A DNA stretch of 41,871 nucleotides from Peptococcaceae bacterium (GCA_012517475.1 JAAYUV010000017.1:1-41871); one strand, 5' to 3'; counted from the stretch's first letter, positions 15,529 through 24,016 are shown. The notes: generated by a model from the letters alone, not told the origin. A program made the numbers and translations.

Positions 15529-15867
15529 TTGAAATATAAAACGGCTGTAGCCAGCAGTGACGGAAAATTTGTCAATCAACATTTCGGTGGCAGCAAACAA
15601 TTCCTTATTTTCGAGATCGGAGAGGATGGATATCGGTTTCTGGAAATCAGGGAGAATGATCCTCCTTGTAGTTGGGGAGAACACACGGAGACTGCCATGC
15701 AAAAAACCATAGAGCTGCTCTCAGATTGCATGTGCGTAATCGTTAGCCAGATCGGTCCGGGAGCAGAAGATAAACTGAAATCAAAAGGAATTCTGCCGCT
15801 GGTTATTCCTAACTTCATTGATGAGGCGCTTCAGGAGCTAATTGATTCATTTCCAATATACGGTTAG
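15529..15867 (+). CDS. Second NifX/NifB-C-terminal family protein
   Basis: A 112-residue member of the dinitrogenase iron-molybdenum cofactor family, starting MKYKTAVASSDGKFVNQHFGGSKQF with the conserved NQHFG segment, then CMCVIVSQIGPGAEDKLKSKGILPLVI. It resembles the C-terminal domain that is fused to NifB in other bacteria, so here it may supply that cofactor-carrying function in trans. TTG 15529 is chosen because AGGAGG (15515-15520) is ideally spaced; an ATG at 15499 overlaps the broken anfO copy and would place the binding site inside the gene. It is only distantly like the nifX gene at 9718. Confidence 0.82.
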   Translation: MKYKTAVASSDGKFVNQHFGGSKQFLIFEIGEDGYRFLEIRENDPPCSWGEHTETAMQKTIELLSDCMCVIVSQIGPGAEDKLKSKGILPLVIPNFIDEALQELIDSFPIYG

Positions 15868-15878
15868 GGGGAGATCCT

Positions 15879-17018
15879 GTGAGGAAGTTATTTTATTTAG
15901 ACACTACACTGCGGGATGGTGAACAATCTCTGGGATTCACACTGAATTCCCAACAAAAATTATTGATAGCAGAACAACTCGTCAAGTTGGGCGTGGATAT
16001 TATTGAAGCAGGCTTTCCTGCTTCTTCCCCCGGCGATTTCAGCTCTGTCAGGGAAATCAGCAATAAGGTCAAAGGAGCAGCGATCTGCGGAATGGCCCGG
16101 TGTGTAGAAAAAGACATTGACCTCTGTGTTGAAGCCTTAAAAAAAGCCGAATCTCCCATGATCAACCTCGGTTTGGCAGTTTCCCCCATCCATATGGAAA
16201 AAAAACTAAAGCTAAATCCGGCACAAGTAGTGGAAAGGGCTGTAAACGCTGTTCATTACGCAAAAAAAAGATTGCCTGAAGTTCAGTTCTATGCGGAAGA
16301 TGCCTTGCGTAGCGATCCTTGTTTTCTCAGGGAGGTATTCGAGAATGTGATTGAAGCCGGGGCAGCAGTGGTCACCGTTTCCGATACCGTAGGCTGTGCA
16401 ACCCCCTGGAAGTACGGAGGACTGATCACCTATCTGAAAGCAAATGTCAAAAATATTGATCATGTCAGGTTGAGCACCCACTGCCATAATGATTTGGGAA
16501 TGGCAACAGCGAATTCGCTGGCCGGTATTTTGGCAGGGGCTGACCAGACGGAAGGGACGATCAACGGCATAGGGGAAAGAGCGGGCAACGCTTCCCTGGA
16601 AGAGATGATCATGTCCATTTTATATTTAACAGAATTCGAAAATATTCAATCCGGAATAATAATTAAAGAAATTTTTAAAACAAGCAAAATGGTGTCGGAA
16701 ATTACGGAGATGCCAATAGCCAAAAATAAGCCAATTGTGGGTTCCAATGTGTATACTCATTTTTCCGGAATCCACCAGGATGGGGTCATTAAAGAGAAAA
16801 GCACCTATGAAATCATTGATCCTGAAATCATTGGTGCTCAGAAAGGAAAAATCAGCCTTAGTGCCCGGTCTGGGAAAGCAGCGCTGAAATATAAGCTGGA
16901 CGAACTTGGTTTTGCATATCATAAAAGCGATTTGGAATTTATCTTTAACCGTTTTAAAAGGACAGCGGATAATAAAACCAGGGTATCGGAAGAAGATTTG
17001 AGTTTATTATTGGAATAA
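15879..17018 (+). CDS. nifV: Homocitrate synthase NifV
   Basis: A 379-residue DRE-TIM acyltransferase: DTTLRDGEQSLG at residues 8-19 (metal and catalytic Arg), the HCHNDLGMATANS metal site, and GERAGNASLEE. It condenses acetyl-CoA with 2-oxoglutarate to homocitrate, the organic ligand of FeMo-co. The length excludes the C-terminal regulatory domain of leucine-biosynthesis LeuA (about 510 residues), though the SGIHQDGVIKEKSTYEIIDPE region looks LeuA-like, so an isopropylmalate or citramalate synthase activity is the alternative. Its place at the end of the nif operon, 11 bases after the NifX-like gene, favours NifV. GTG start with GGGGGAG upstream. Confidence 0.87.
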   Translation: MRKLFYLDTTLRDGEQSLGFTLNSQQKLLIAEQLVKLGVDIIEAGFPASSPGDFSSVREISNKVKGAAICGMARCVEKDIDLCVEALKKAESPMINLGLAVSPIHMEKKLKLNPAQVVERAVNAVHYAKKRLPEVQFYAEDALRSDPCFLREVFENVIEAGAAVVTVSDTVGCATPWKYGGLITYLKANVKNIDHVRLSTHCHNDLGMATANSLAGILAGADQTEGTINGIGERAGNASLEEMIMSILYLTEFENIQSGIIIKEIFKTSKMVSEITEMPIAKNKPIVGSNVYTHFSGIHQDGVIKEKSTYEIIDPEIIGAQKGKISLSARSGKAALKYKLDELGFAYHKSDLEFIFNRFKRTADNKTRVSEEDLSLLLE

Positions 17019-17020
17019 AG

Positions 17021-17713
17021 TTATTCGCCTAATTCTTTCAAAGCATCAAAATCTTTAATTTTGATTGCGGTACCGTGAAAATCAATAAGCCCTTCGTCCC
17101 TCATCTTGCACAGTTCGCGTGAAAGAGAAGGCCTTGAAACATTGATAAAGTCAGCTAAATCATTCCGGTTAAGGTTCAATTGGAAAGTATTGTTCCCGGT
17201 TTTTTGAAATTCCTCTAACAGGAAAGTGCATATTTTTCCCCTTAAGCTTTTGATGGAGAGGTACTCTACCTTTTTATTCAGCATCAGAGCACGGTTGGAG
17301 ACAATCTTGAGCATATTCATAATCAGGCGTTTATGACTGGTACAGACCTTATCACAGCAGCCTACAATTTTGTCATTGGAAAAAAACATGGCTGAACATT
17401 TTGATTGGGCGATAACCGTAACAGGCCAGGACTTTTTACCGGAATATGCCGCCATTTCTCCAAACATTTCGCCAGGTCCTAACAATCCGATGATAACCCT
17501 GTTGCCGGAGGCTGTGTCTTTGGTCAAGGCGACCGTGCCGCTCAAAACCACCCCCACCTGGGAGAATTCTTCGCCGGCTATTGTAAGAAAATCATTTTTC
17601 TTATACTCGTATATTTTCAGGTTCATACATTGAAGAATACCAAGCATTTCTTCTTGAGTTATGCCTTCAAAAAGGGCACATTGCGACAAGGGTTCAAGCC
17701 ACTTTTCATACAT
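17021..17713 (-). CDS. Crp/Fnr-family transcriptional regulator
   Basis: A 230-residue regulator with an N-terminal cyclic-nucleotide-type sensor domain (LSGTVALTKDTASGNRVIIGLLGPGEMFGEMAAYSG) and a C-terminal winged helix (LNRNDLADFINVSRPSLSRELCKMRDEGLI). It lacks the N-terminal cysteine quartet of Fnr, but a CCDKVC cluster lies near residue 120 and might bind metal or sense redox. ATG 17713 is chosen with GGAG about 9 nt upstream; an ATG five codons earlier (17728) is possible. It is tail-to-tail with nifV (2 bp apart), so a link to nif control is suggested only by position. Confidence 0.82.
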   Translation of the reverse strand: MYEKWLEPLSQCALFEGITQEEMLGILQCMNLKIYEYKKNDFLTIAGEEFSQVGVVLSGTVALTKDTASGNRVIIGLLGPGEMFGEMAAYSGKKSWPVTVIAQSKCSAMFFSNDKIVGCCDKVCTSHKRLIMNMLKIVSNRALMLNKKVEYLSIKSLRGKICTFLLEEFQKTGNNTFQLNLNRNDLADFINVSRPSLSRELCKMRDEGLIDFHGTAIKIKDFDALKELGE

Positions 17714-17800
17714 TTCCAACCACTCCATCCTTATATAGCCGGTTTATAATCACTCATATTATACTAAAAAGTTTTAGCAAATAAAAATTGGAAATAAGGG

Positions 17801-17839
17801 AAGACCTCCTCACCTGGTAAACCAGGAACAGGAGGTCTT
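17801..17839 (-). terminator. Hairpin downstream of ypeB
   Basis: AAGACCTCCT (17801-17810) pairs with AGGAGGTCTT (17830-17839), with an inner CCTGGT/ACCAGG stem. It follows the ypeB stop on the minus strand. The T-tract is weak (CCCTTATT), so its strength is uncertain. Confidence 0.6.
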
Positions 17840-17863
17840 TGACATAAAAACAGCATAATCGGT

Positions 17864-19228
17864 TTACTGTAAAAATTCTCCCCTGGGGGTGGTGATAATC
17901 CGTTGAATTTTTTCTTCTGTACCGTCTTTGGCATTGATATAAATCAGGAATTCCTCGTCAGCTACACTGCCGCGGAATTCATAGCAAAATGCTTCTTGCC
18001 AGCCCGGCAAAGAAATGACTGCCAATCTGTTTTCCTTAAGGGCGAGGTCTTTACGGAGCTTGGTTCTGGCCTGTTCTTTAGTCAATTTTTTATCCCAGGA
18101 ACGGTTGTGATGAAACAGCCAATAAGGAGTTGAATCGTATCCGATAATCATTCCGGTATCCCTGCCAACAGTTAAACGGATTTTGTCCGGATATATCCGG
18201 GCGCCGTTTTCTTCACTGACAGCCTCCAGCTGAATATGGCCGCCAAAGTCTTCCGTTGCAGTTTTTACAAAGTTGTTCCACCCCAATTTTTTGAGGGTAC
18301 TCATAGCCTCAGATGCAGCCTCATCTACGGTTAATTTTTGTAAACCTACATCGCGTTCGTCCCTGAAAATGGTGACAACGCCGCCTTTTTTGCAAACGTC
18401 TACCGTTGCACTTTTATACTTAAAAATATAACCGGCGAAGGGTCCATTGGATGTCCCGGAACTCTCCGGAGAAGCATCCGGATAACCGACCGACTTCAAA
18501 AAGTATGAGGCAATATCCCTGGCTTCCTCTTCAGTTACGGTACTTTTGGGAAGACCAAGGGGTTCGGGAACAGAATGAGTATCCATTTGTCCGGAATAAG
18601 AAAAAGGAGGAAGCTTTTGTAAAGAAGCATCCAGCTGTTCCAAACTGGAACTGATCGAAGCCGGTTTGGTTGCTTGTCCCTCATCTCCCTGGGCCGCAGT
18701 AGTTGCAGATTTGTTGCGATTTCCCCAGAATCCCCCGGATTTATTGACCCAGGCTATTTTTTCCGTATTCAGATCGGCATATAACTCTTGAACATCCCGG
18801 TTTACGGTAATAAGACGCTCATGCATTTCCTTTAACGTTTTTTCCTGTTTCGCATCCGGCGGATTTCCCTTGGCAACTTGCTGAGTCAAAATTCCCGTAA
18901 ATTCCCCAACCTGATTCAGAAACTGGTCGATATAATTTAAACCGAAGTCTTCAGACGGAAGAAGAGAAAGATCTTTTACGGCCGTATCACTCTGATGGAG
19001 AGATTGGCTCAGGTAATAGACTTGCTGTGTAGGGGTGCCGGCTGCCCGGCTTTTGGCGATATTGGTCTCAAGTCCATCCAAATGCGTTACAAAATCGGAC
19101 AATGACCTGCGGTATTGGTTTTCTGAGATAACTTTTAAATTTTCGGCTCTTCTGTTTTCGCTGATCCCCCATGCCAAAGAGAGGGCCAGCAGCACCCCTA
19201 AAGATATAAACCAAGATCTTCTAACCAC
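17864..19228 (-). CDS. ypeB: Germination protein YpeB
   Basis: A 454-residue spore protein needed for the localisation and stability of the cortex-lytic enzyme SleB. It has an N-terminal membrane anchor (SWFISLGVLLALSLAWGI), a helical N-terminal domain, and repeated PepSY-type domains (for example TVTEEEARDIASYFLKSVGYP, LTVDEAASEAMSTLKKLGW, LTKEQARTKLRKDL). GTG 19228 is favoured by AGGGGGA eight bases upstream; the frame continues to an ATG at 19267, but that lies within sleB. It is the second gene of a sleB-ypeB operon, 13 bases after sleB, the conserved order in spore formers. Transcription in the forespore is expected from the family. Confidence 0.92.
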   Translation of the reverse strand: MVRRSWFISLGVLLALSLAWGISENRRAENLKVISENQYRRSLSDFVTHLDGLETNIAKSRAAGTPTQQVYYLSQSLHQSDTAVKDLSLLPSEDFGLNYIDQFLNQVGEFTGILTQQVAKGNPPDAKQEKTLKEMHERLITVNRDVQELYADLNTEKIAWVNKSGGFWGNRNKSATTAAQGDEGQATKPASISSSLEQLDASLQKLPPFSYSGQMDTHSVPEPLGLPKSTVTEEEARDIASYFLKSVGYPDASPESSGTSNGPFAGYIFKYKSATVDVCKKGGVVTIFRDERDVGLQKLTVDEAASEAMSTLKKLGWNNFVKTATEDFGGHIQLEAVSEENGARIYPDKIRLTVGRDTGMIIGYDSTPYWLFHHNRSWDKKLTKEQARTKLRKDLALKENRLAVISLPGWQEAFCYEFRGSVADEEFLIYINAKDGTEEKIQRIITTPRGEFLQ

Positions 19229-19241
19229 GATGATTTTCCCC

Positions 19242-19934
19242 CTAACGCGTAAATATATGTTTGCCAATCTGGATTATTTGCGGTCTCGACCAAATATATC
19301 CGTTGCTTGTTTTGGCAGGATTAAAGAAAAATAATGCTCCATAGGCAGGATCGGTACCCCTTAGGGCTTCATGTACAGCACTAATTGCGGAAGAAACCGG
19401 TTCTTGCCAAATTTGCCCGTTATCCACAGGGGAAAATGCGCCGCGCTGATAGATTACATCCGGGATCGTATTGGGAAAGGAAGAACTTTTAATACGGTTT
19501 AGGACAACTGCTGCGACTGCGATTTGTCCTTTGTATGGCTCACCCTTTGCTTCAGCGCTAACCAGCCGAGCCAGAAGATTAATATCCGAATTCTTATAAC
19601 CAACCGCAGTTCCCCCGCGATTAACGCTCTGGCCGGTCAATCTTTTCAGTTCGGCTATCGTCCGTGGTCCGGCAATACCGTCTGCAGGCAAACCATGTTC
19701 CTTTTGGAATAGTTTTACTCTTGCTTGAGTCTTAGTACCATAGATACCATCGATCGGGCCGACTACGTATCCTAGTCTCGAAAGCCGCTTTTGAAGTTCT
19801 GCAACCTCCGGACCCCTGGAACCTCTGGCGAGGGTGCGGTCACCCAAAGCCGCATTGCTTATGGATGAAGTGCAAAGGGACAGAACAAGTACAACTGCCG
19901 CAATAAGTAAAAATGGCCGGGTTCGAAATGTCAT
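19242..19934 (-). CDS. sleB: Spore cortex-lytic enzyme SleB
   Basis: A 230-residue secreted lytic transglycosylase that degrades spore cortex peptidoglycan at muramic-delta-lactam during germination. It has a signal peptide (RPFLLIAAVVLVLSLCTSSISNA), an N-terminal peptidoglycan-binding domain (GSRGPEVAELQKRLSRLGYVVGPIDG to GPRTIAELKRLTG) and a C-terminal Hydrolase_2 catalytic domain with the likely catalytic Glu in LVSAEAKGEPYKGQIAVAAVVLNR. ATG 19934 is preceded by GAAGGTGATG; an upstream ATG at 19976 is less likely because it would precede the signal peptide by 14 polar residues. Together with ypeB it marks an endospore former. Confidence 0.92.
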   Translation of the reverse strand: MTFRTRPFLLIAAVVLVLSLCTSSISNAALGDRTLARGSRGPEVAELQKRLSRLGYVVGPIDGIYGTKTQARVKLFQKEHGLPADGIAGPRTIAELKRLTGQSVNRGGTAVGYKNSDINLLARLVSAEAKGEPYKGQIAVAAVVLNRIKSSSFPNTIPDVIYQRGAFSPVDNGQIWQEPVSSAISAVHEALRGTDPAYGALFFFNPAKTSNGYIWSRPQIIQIGKHIFTR

Positions 19935-20038
19935 ATCATCACCTTCAGTGTCTTTTTTTCCAATAGTCTGGCACAAGATGGTGAAATTTATCCAAAGAAG
20001 AATAAAAAAGGATTGAGTTTAAAGAATGAACCATGTTG

Positions 20039-20047
20039 TGGTATAAT
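20039..20047 (+). promoter_or_regulatory. Extended -10 promoter of the FadR-type regulator gene
   Basis: TGGTATAAT is an extended -10 element about 60 bases before the gene. The -35 region is poor, as extended -10 promoters allow. TGTCATACA, just downstream, is a partial inverted repeat of the type bound by FadR-subfamily GntR proteins and could be an autoregulatory site. Confidence 0.5.
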
Positions 20048-20108
20048 GCATGGTAGGATGTCATACAAGTTAGAAATGAGATGTTTTAAAAGGGAAGGAA
20101 TGGTGTAA

Positions 20109-20816
20109 ATGGAAATAAAACCAATTCGGAATAAAAGGACTACTGAAATTATTTTGGATCAAATAAAAGATTTTATGAAGCAAGGACATCTGAAGCCCGG
20201 AGATAAACTTCCTACAGAAATGGAATTATCCGAGAGATTTGAAGTAAGCAGAACTTCTGTCCGGGAAGCCTTATCCGCCTTAAGCTTGACAGGGATTCTG
20301 GAGATACGCCAGGGTGAGGGGATCTTTGTCAAACGTTCGTCCTCAAATGCTGTTATTGAACCCCTGAGTTTTATCTTCCTCTTAGAAAAAGATCAACTGC
20401 AAAATATTTTGGAAGTACGAAAGGCACTGGAAATTGAAGCGGCGGATCTGGCAGCGCAAAGAAGAGAAAATGAAGATTTAGAATCTTTACGAGCACTGGT
20501 TGAAGAGATGGAAAGGGATTTGCCGGAAGCCATTCACAGTGAAAGAATCGACCTGGCTTTTCATCTTGCTTTGGCCAAGGCAAGCAAGAATCCTCTATTA
20601 GACCGTTTGATGAACACAGTACAGGAAACCATGAGCGAAACCCTGCATGTCACCAGGGCTCTATGGCTAAATTCAGGTTCAACCCAAAGGCTTTTTGAAG
20701 AGCACAGGGAGATCTATCTTGCTGTTGCGGCAAGAGACAACGAAACTGCGCGGCATTTAATGTATGAGCACCTGGTTAAAGTGGAAAGGGAATTAAAACG
20801 GATACGTAACCATTAA
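20109..20816 (+). CDS. GntR-family regulator, FadR/LldR subfamily
   Basis: A 235-residue transcription factor with an N-terminal GntR winged helix (LKPGDKLPTEMELSERFEVSRTSVREALSAL, residues about 31-61, and RQGEGIFV) and an all-helical FCD ligand domain with the metal-binding Asp/His positions (DLAFHLALAKAS, EEHREIYLAV). FadR-type proteins respond to small carboxylates. Its place directly upstream of the glcD/glcF-like genes suggests it controls a 2-hydroxy-acid (lactate or glycolate) dehydrogenase. GGAAGGAATGGTG lies before the ATG. Confidence 0.87.
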   Translation: MEIKPIRNKRTTEIILDQIKDFMKQGHLKPGDKLPTEMELSERFEVSRTSVREALSALSLTGILEIRQGEGIFVKRSSSNAVIEPLSFIFLLEKDQLQNILEVRKALEIEAADLAAQRRENEDLESLRALVEEMERDLPEAIHSERIDLAFHLALAKASKNPLLDRLMNTVQETMSETLHVTRALWLNSGSTQRLFEEHREIYLAVAARDNETARHLMYEHLVKVERELKRIRNH

Positions 20817-20873
20817 TGATGTAAAATATTTGGAGAAATAAGTGAATTTTACATTTTTTCAGATAAATAAATA

Positions 20874-20903
20874 TTTACAAGATAACGAAAAAAAAGTTAT
20901 AAT
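20874..20903 (+). promoter_or_regulatory. Promoter of the glcD-glcF unit
   Basis: TTTACA (20874-20879), 18 bp, TATAAT (20898-20903). Downstream at about 20924-20936, TGGTCAGGCCGGA is an imperfect palindrome that could be the operator of the adjacent FadR-type regulator (LldR-like sites are TGGTC-N2-ACCA). Confidence 0.65.
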
Positions 20904-20972
20904 AAACTTGTGTATTATGTGTGATGGTCAGGCCGGAGAGGTCTAGAAAAGACTAGGGGAGGAATATAAGAT

Positions 20973-22364
20973 ATGTTTACCACAGAAGTTCTTCATGAGC
21001 TGATTAAAGTTTTGGGTAAAGAAAATGTGCTCAGTGAAAAAGAAGATCTTGTCACGTATTCTTACGATGCAACTGCCGCAGTGCCCAGTGTAGAACCGGA
21101 TGTAGTCGTTACCCCAACATCAACGGAACATGTTGTAGAAATCGTCAAAATTGCTAACCGCTATAAAATACCTATTTATCCCAGAGGTTCAGGTACAAAT
21201 CTTAGCGGCGGTGCTATTCCCATTAAAAAAGGAATTGTTCTGACTACCCAGAAGATGAATAAAATTCTGGAATTAGATGCCGATAATCTTACTGCTATGG
21301 TACAACCGGGGGTTATTATACAGGATCTGAATAACGAAGCGGTTAAGCATGGTTTGATTTACCCGCCTGATCCCGGTACTGTTTCAACCGCGACCATGGG
21401 AGGATCAGTTTCCGAATGTTCAGGAGGACTAAGAGGTCTTAAATACGGAGTAACCAAGCATTATATCATGGGAATGGAGCTTGTGCTCGCCAATGGTGAT
21501 GTGATTAAATGGGGCGGCAAGACGGTTAAAAACGTTTCAGGGTATGATCTTACGGCTCTCTTCACGGGAGCGGAAGGTACCCTCGGGATTATCACCAAGC
21601 TTCTCGTAAAACTCATACCTGCCCCGGAAGCCAGAAAGAGTCTGCTTGCAGTTTTTGATGATCTGGATAAAGCCGGGAATGCTATTTCCGATATTATTCG
21701 CAACAAGGTTATACCTGCCACTCTTGAAATTATGGATAAAGTTACAATCGGGACGGTTGAAAATTTCACCCATGCAGGTTTACCTACAGATGCAGAAGCA
21801 GTTCTTTTGATTGAAGTCGACGGTTATAAGGAAGTCGTTGAAAGAGAAGCGCCGGTTGTTGAAAGAGTATGTCGTGAAAACGGAGCTGTGGATATCAAAG
21901 TGGCTAAAACAGATCAGGAAAGAGACCTTATTTGGTTTGCCCGCCGTAATGCTCTGCCTTCCCTTGCTCAGGTGAAACCGGCCCTGGTTCTGGAAGATGC
22001 GACTGTTCCCCGCAGCAAGATTCCAAATGTTATCAAAGAAATCAGAAGAATTGCCGAAAAATATAATTTAATGATCGGAACTTACGGACATGCAGGTGAC
22101 GGTAACCTTCATCCCACAATCGTGATTGATCCCAGGGACCAGGATGAAGTTCACCGCATGGAGCAAGCTGTCGACGAAATCTTTAAAGCAGCCATCTCTT
22201 TGGAAGGCACCCTTTCCGGTGAGCATGGAATTGGTATTGGCAAGGTGAAATACCTTCCGTTGGAATTCGGTGAAGCCGGAGTGAATACCATTCGCCGGAT
22301 TAAGGAGGCACTGGATCCCAATTATCTTCTGAATCCTGGGAAAATGGTGACAAAGGAGGAGTAA
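20973..22364 (+). CDS. glcD: FAD-linked 2-hydroxy-acid dehydrogenase, GlcD type
   Basis: A 463-residue flavoprotein with an N-terminal FAD_binding_4 domain (VVTPTSTEHVVEIV, PIYPRGSGTNLSGGAIP) and a C-terminal FAD-oxidase domain (YGHAGDGNLHPTIVID, LSGEHGIGIGK, LDPNYLLNPGKM). Such proteins oxidise glycolate or D-/L-lactate in the cytoplasm and pass electrons to a partner iron-sulfur subunit, which is encoded next. Substrate cannot be fixed from sequence: glycolate oxidase GlcD and clostridial lactate dehydrogenase share these motifs. GGGGAGGAA precedes the ATG. A fused electron-bifurcating Etf partner is not seen nearby. Confidence 0.88.
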   Translation: MFTTEVLHELIKVLGKENVLSEKEDLVTYSYDATAAVPSVEPDVVVTPTSTEHVVEIVKIANRYKIPIYPRGSGTNLSGGAIPIKKGIVLTTQKMNKILELDADNLTAMVQPGVIIQDLNNEAVKHGLIYPPDPGTVSTATMGGSVSECSGGLRGLKYGVTKHYIMGMELVLANGDVIKWGGKTVKNVSGYDLTALFTGAEGTLGIITKLLVKLIPAPEARKSLLAVFDDLDKAGNAISDIIRNKVIPATLEIMDKVTIGTVENFTHAGLPTDAEAVLLIEVDGYKEVVEREAPVVERVCRENGAVDIKVAKTDQERDLIWFARRNALPSLAQVKPALVLEDATVPRSKIPNVIKEIRRIAEKYNLMIGTYGHAGDGNLHPTIVIDPRDQDEVHRMEQAVDEIFKAAISLEGTLSGEHGIGIGKVKYLPLEFGEAGVNTIRRIKEALDPNYLLNPGKMVTKEE

Positions 22365-22367
22365 CCC

Positions 22368-23651
22368 ATGTCAATATATACTTCTCTTGATTCCGTCAAA
22401 GAGTATCTCATCAAATGCATGAAATGCGGCAACTGTCAGGCAGTTTGTCCCATTTTTAAAGAAACATTAAAAGAAGTTGGAGTTGCCAGGGGCAAAATCA
22501 GCCTTGTCGAGCGCCTTCTTGACGGAAAGATCGAAATGACCGAGGGGCTTGCAGACCGCTTTTCCCTGTGTACAACCTGTATGGCATGTAATGCCAATTG
22601 CCCGAATGCCGTACCTTTTGATAAAATCATTCTTGCCGCGAGGGCTGAGGCTGTCCGCAGAAAAGGGCTTCATCCAATCAAGAAGGTTATCTTCAAAACC
22701 TTAAAGCTGCAGCGTCTGTTTGATTTTGGCATGAAGACGGGAAGTAAATTCCAGGGACTGGCCATGAAACGGATTGAAGGAAAAGACTATGGCGCTCGTT
22801 TGCGTTTTGATGTTGGTTTAGGGAAGGACAAGGTTTTCCCGAATCTTGCTCCGAAAACTTTCCGTTCCAGTTATAAAAAAGTGGTGGAAGTTCCTCATCC
22901 CAAGATGAGAGTCGGATTTTTCACCGGATGTATGATCAATTATTTTTATACCGATATGGGCAAAGCAGTAGTGGATGTACTGACTGCCAATGATATTGAA
23001 GTAATTATTCCGTCCGAACAGGGCTGCTGCGGTATTCCCGCTTCAGTCAACGGAGATATTGCCAGTGCTAAAGATATGGCAAAAAGGAATCTTCAAGCCT
23101 TCGAAAACGCTGGCGCTGATGCCATTATCGTCTCGTGTTCTTCATGCGGTAGTGCCTGGAAGCATTCTTACGGAGAATTAATGGAAGGGGACCCAGAATA
23201 TCAGGCAATTGCTGATAAGTGGAAAAAGAAAACCTATGATATTAATGAATTTTTGGTTAAAGTGGTTCCCTTTAAAAAAGAAGGACTGGGGCGGATTGAT
23301 CGCAAGGTGACTTATCATGATCCCTGCCATCTAAACAGAGGTCAGGGTATTAATAAGGAGCCGCGGGAGATCCTGAAGAGCATTCCGGGAATCCAGCTTA
23401 TCGAGATGAAAGAACCGGGCCGATGCTGCGGTATGGCAGGTTCATTCAGTATCGTACATCCGGATCTGTCCCTCAAGATCTCCGATAAGAAAATTGCGGA
23501 TATCGCGGGTACAAAAACAGAAACGGTGGCAACAGGCTGCCCTGCCTGCAGGCTTCAGCTTCATAGCGGAGTTGTAAATGCGGGTCTTGATCAGAACGTT
23601 GTTCATGTAATCCAGCTTCTGGCTGAATCCTATGCCGAAGGCAGAAAATAA
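22368..23651 (+). CDS. glcF: Iron-sulfur subunit, GlcF type (CCG domains)
   Basis: A 427-residue protein with two 4Fe-4S motifs near the N terminus (CMKCGNCQAVCP at about residues 18-29 and CTTCMACNANCP at about 68-79) and two cysteine-rich CCG domains (GCCGIPASVNGD and GRCCGMAGSF, plus CSSCGSAW and GCPACRLQL) like those of GlcF, heterodisulfide reductase B and LutA. It accepts electrons from the GlcD-like subunit and probably hands them to the membrane quinone pool or a carrier. It starts 3 bases after glcD with AAAGGAGGAG in the glcD tail, so the two are co-translated. Confidence 0.88.
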   Translation: MSIYTSLDSVKEYLIKCMKCGNCQAVCPIFKETLKEVGVARGKISLVERLLDGKIEMTEGLADRFSLCTTCMACNANCPNAVPFDKIILAARAEAVRRKGLHPIKKVIFKTLKLQRLFDFGMKTGSKFQGLAMKRIEGKDYGARLRFDVGLGKDKVFPNLAPKTFRSSYKKVVEVPHPKMRVGFFTGCMINYFYTDMGKAVVDVLTANDIEVIIPSEQGCCGIPASVNGDIASAKDMAKRNLQAFENAGADAIIVSCSSCGSAWKHSYGELMEGDPEYQAIADKWKKKTYDINEFLVKVVPFKKEGLGRIDRKVTYHDPCHLNRGQGINKEPREILKSIPGIQLIEMKEPGRCCGMAGSFSIVHPDLSLKISDKKIADIAGTKTETVATGCPACRLQLHSGVVNAGLDQNVVHVIQLLAESYAEGRK

Positions 23652-23677
23652 TTGTGAGCTTTACGAAGTGACACGCT

Positions 23678-23724
23678 AAATAAACAGGTAAATTTGCATG
23701 AAAATTTGCCTGTTTATTTTTGTT
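23678..23724 (+). terminator. Intrinsic terminator after glcF
   Basis: AAATAAACAGG (23678-23688) pairs with CCTGTTTATTT (23709-23719), with further AAATTT pairing in the loop and a T-rich tail. Confidence 0.85.
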
Positions 23725-23751
23725 TTTGCGAAAGAATAGAAATAACCCTCA

Positions 23752-23776
23752 ATTGTTAATTGAAATATTGATTTCA
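23752..23776 (+). promoter_or_regulatory. Two inverted repeats upstream of the rubredoxin promoter
   Basis: TCAATT-GTT-AATTGA (23752-23766) overlaps TGAAAT-ATTG-ATTTCA (23761-23776); both are perfect. They lie just before the -35 of the rubredoxin promoter and may bind an activator or regulator of unknown identity. Confidence 0.4.
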
Positions 23777-23781
23777 CGGAC

Positions 23782-23810
23782 TTGCTTTCATAAAATTATC
23801 CATCTATAAT
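23782..23810 (+). promoter_or_regulatory. Promoter of the rubredoxin gene
   Basis: TTGCTT (23782-23787), 17 bp, TATAAT (23805-23810), about 45 bases before the start codon. Confidence 0.7.
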
Positions 23811-23854
23811 TTAGAAACAAAGAGTTCCTTAAAATGAAAAAGGAGGTCTATAGA

Positions 23855-24016
23855 ATGAAAAAGTATGAATGTATGGTTTGTGGCTACATCTATGATCCTG
23901 AAGTAGGAGACCCCGATTCCGGTATCGCTCCGGGAACAGCTTTTGAAGATATTTCTGACGACTGGGTATGTCCTGCCTGCGGAGTAGGAAAAGATCAATT
24001 CGAGGAAGTAGAATAA
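23855..24016 (+). CDS. rub: Rubredoxin
   Basis: A 53-residue rubredoxin with both iron-binding knuckles, [14 protein letters not shown] and [13 protein letters not shown], and the usual acidic composition. It carries single electrons in anaerobes, often to oxygen or peroxide detoxifying enzymes; no partner is encoded next to it. ATG 23855 is chosen because the AAAAGGAGG binding site overlaps an earlier in-frame ATG at 23834. It is a monocistronic gene with its own promoter and terminator. Confidence 0.95.
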   Translation: MKKYECMVCGYIYDPEVGDPDSGIAPGTAFEDISDDWVCPACGVGKDQFEEVE

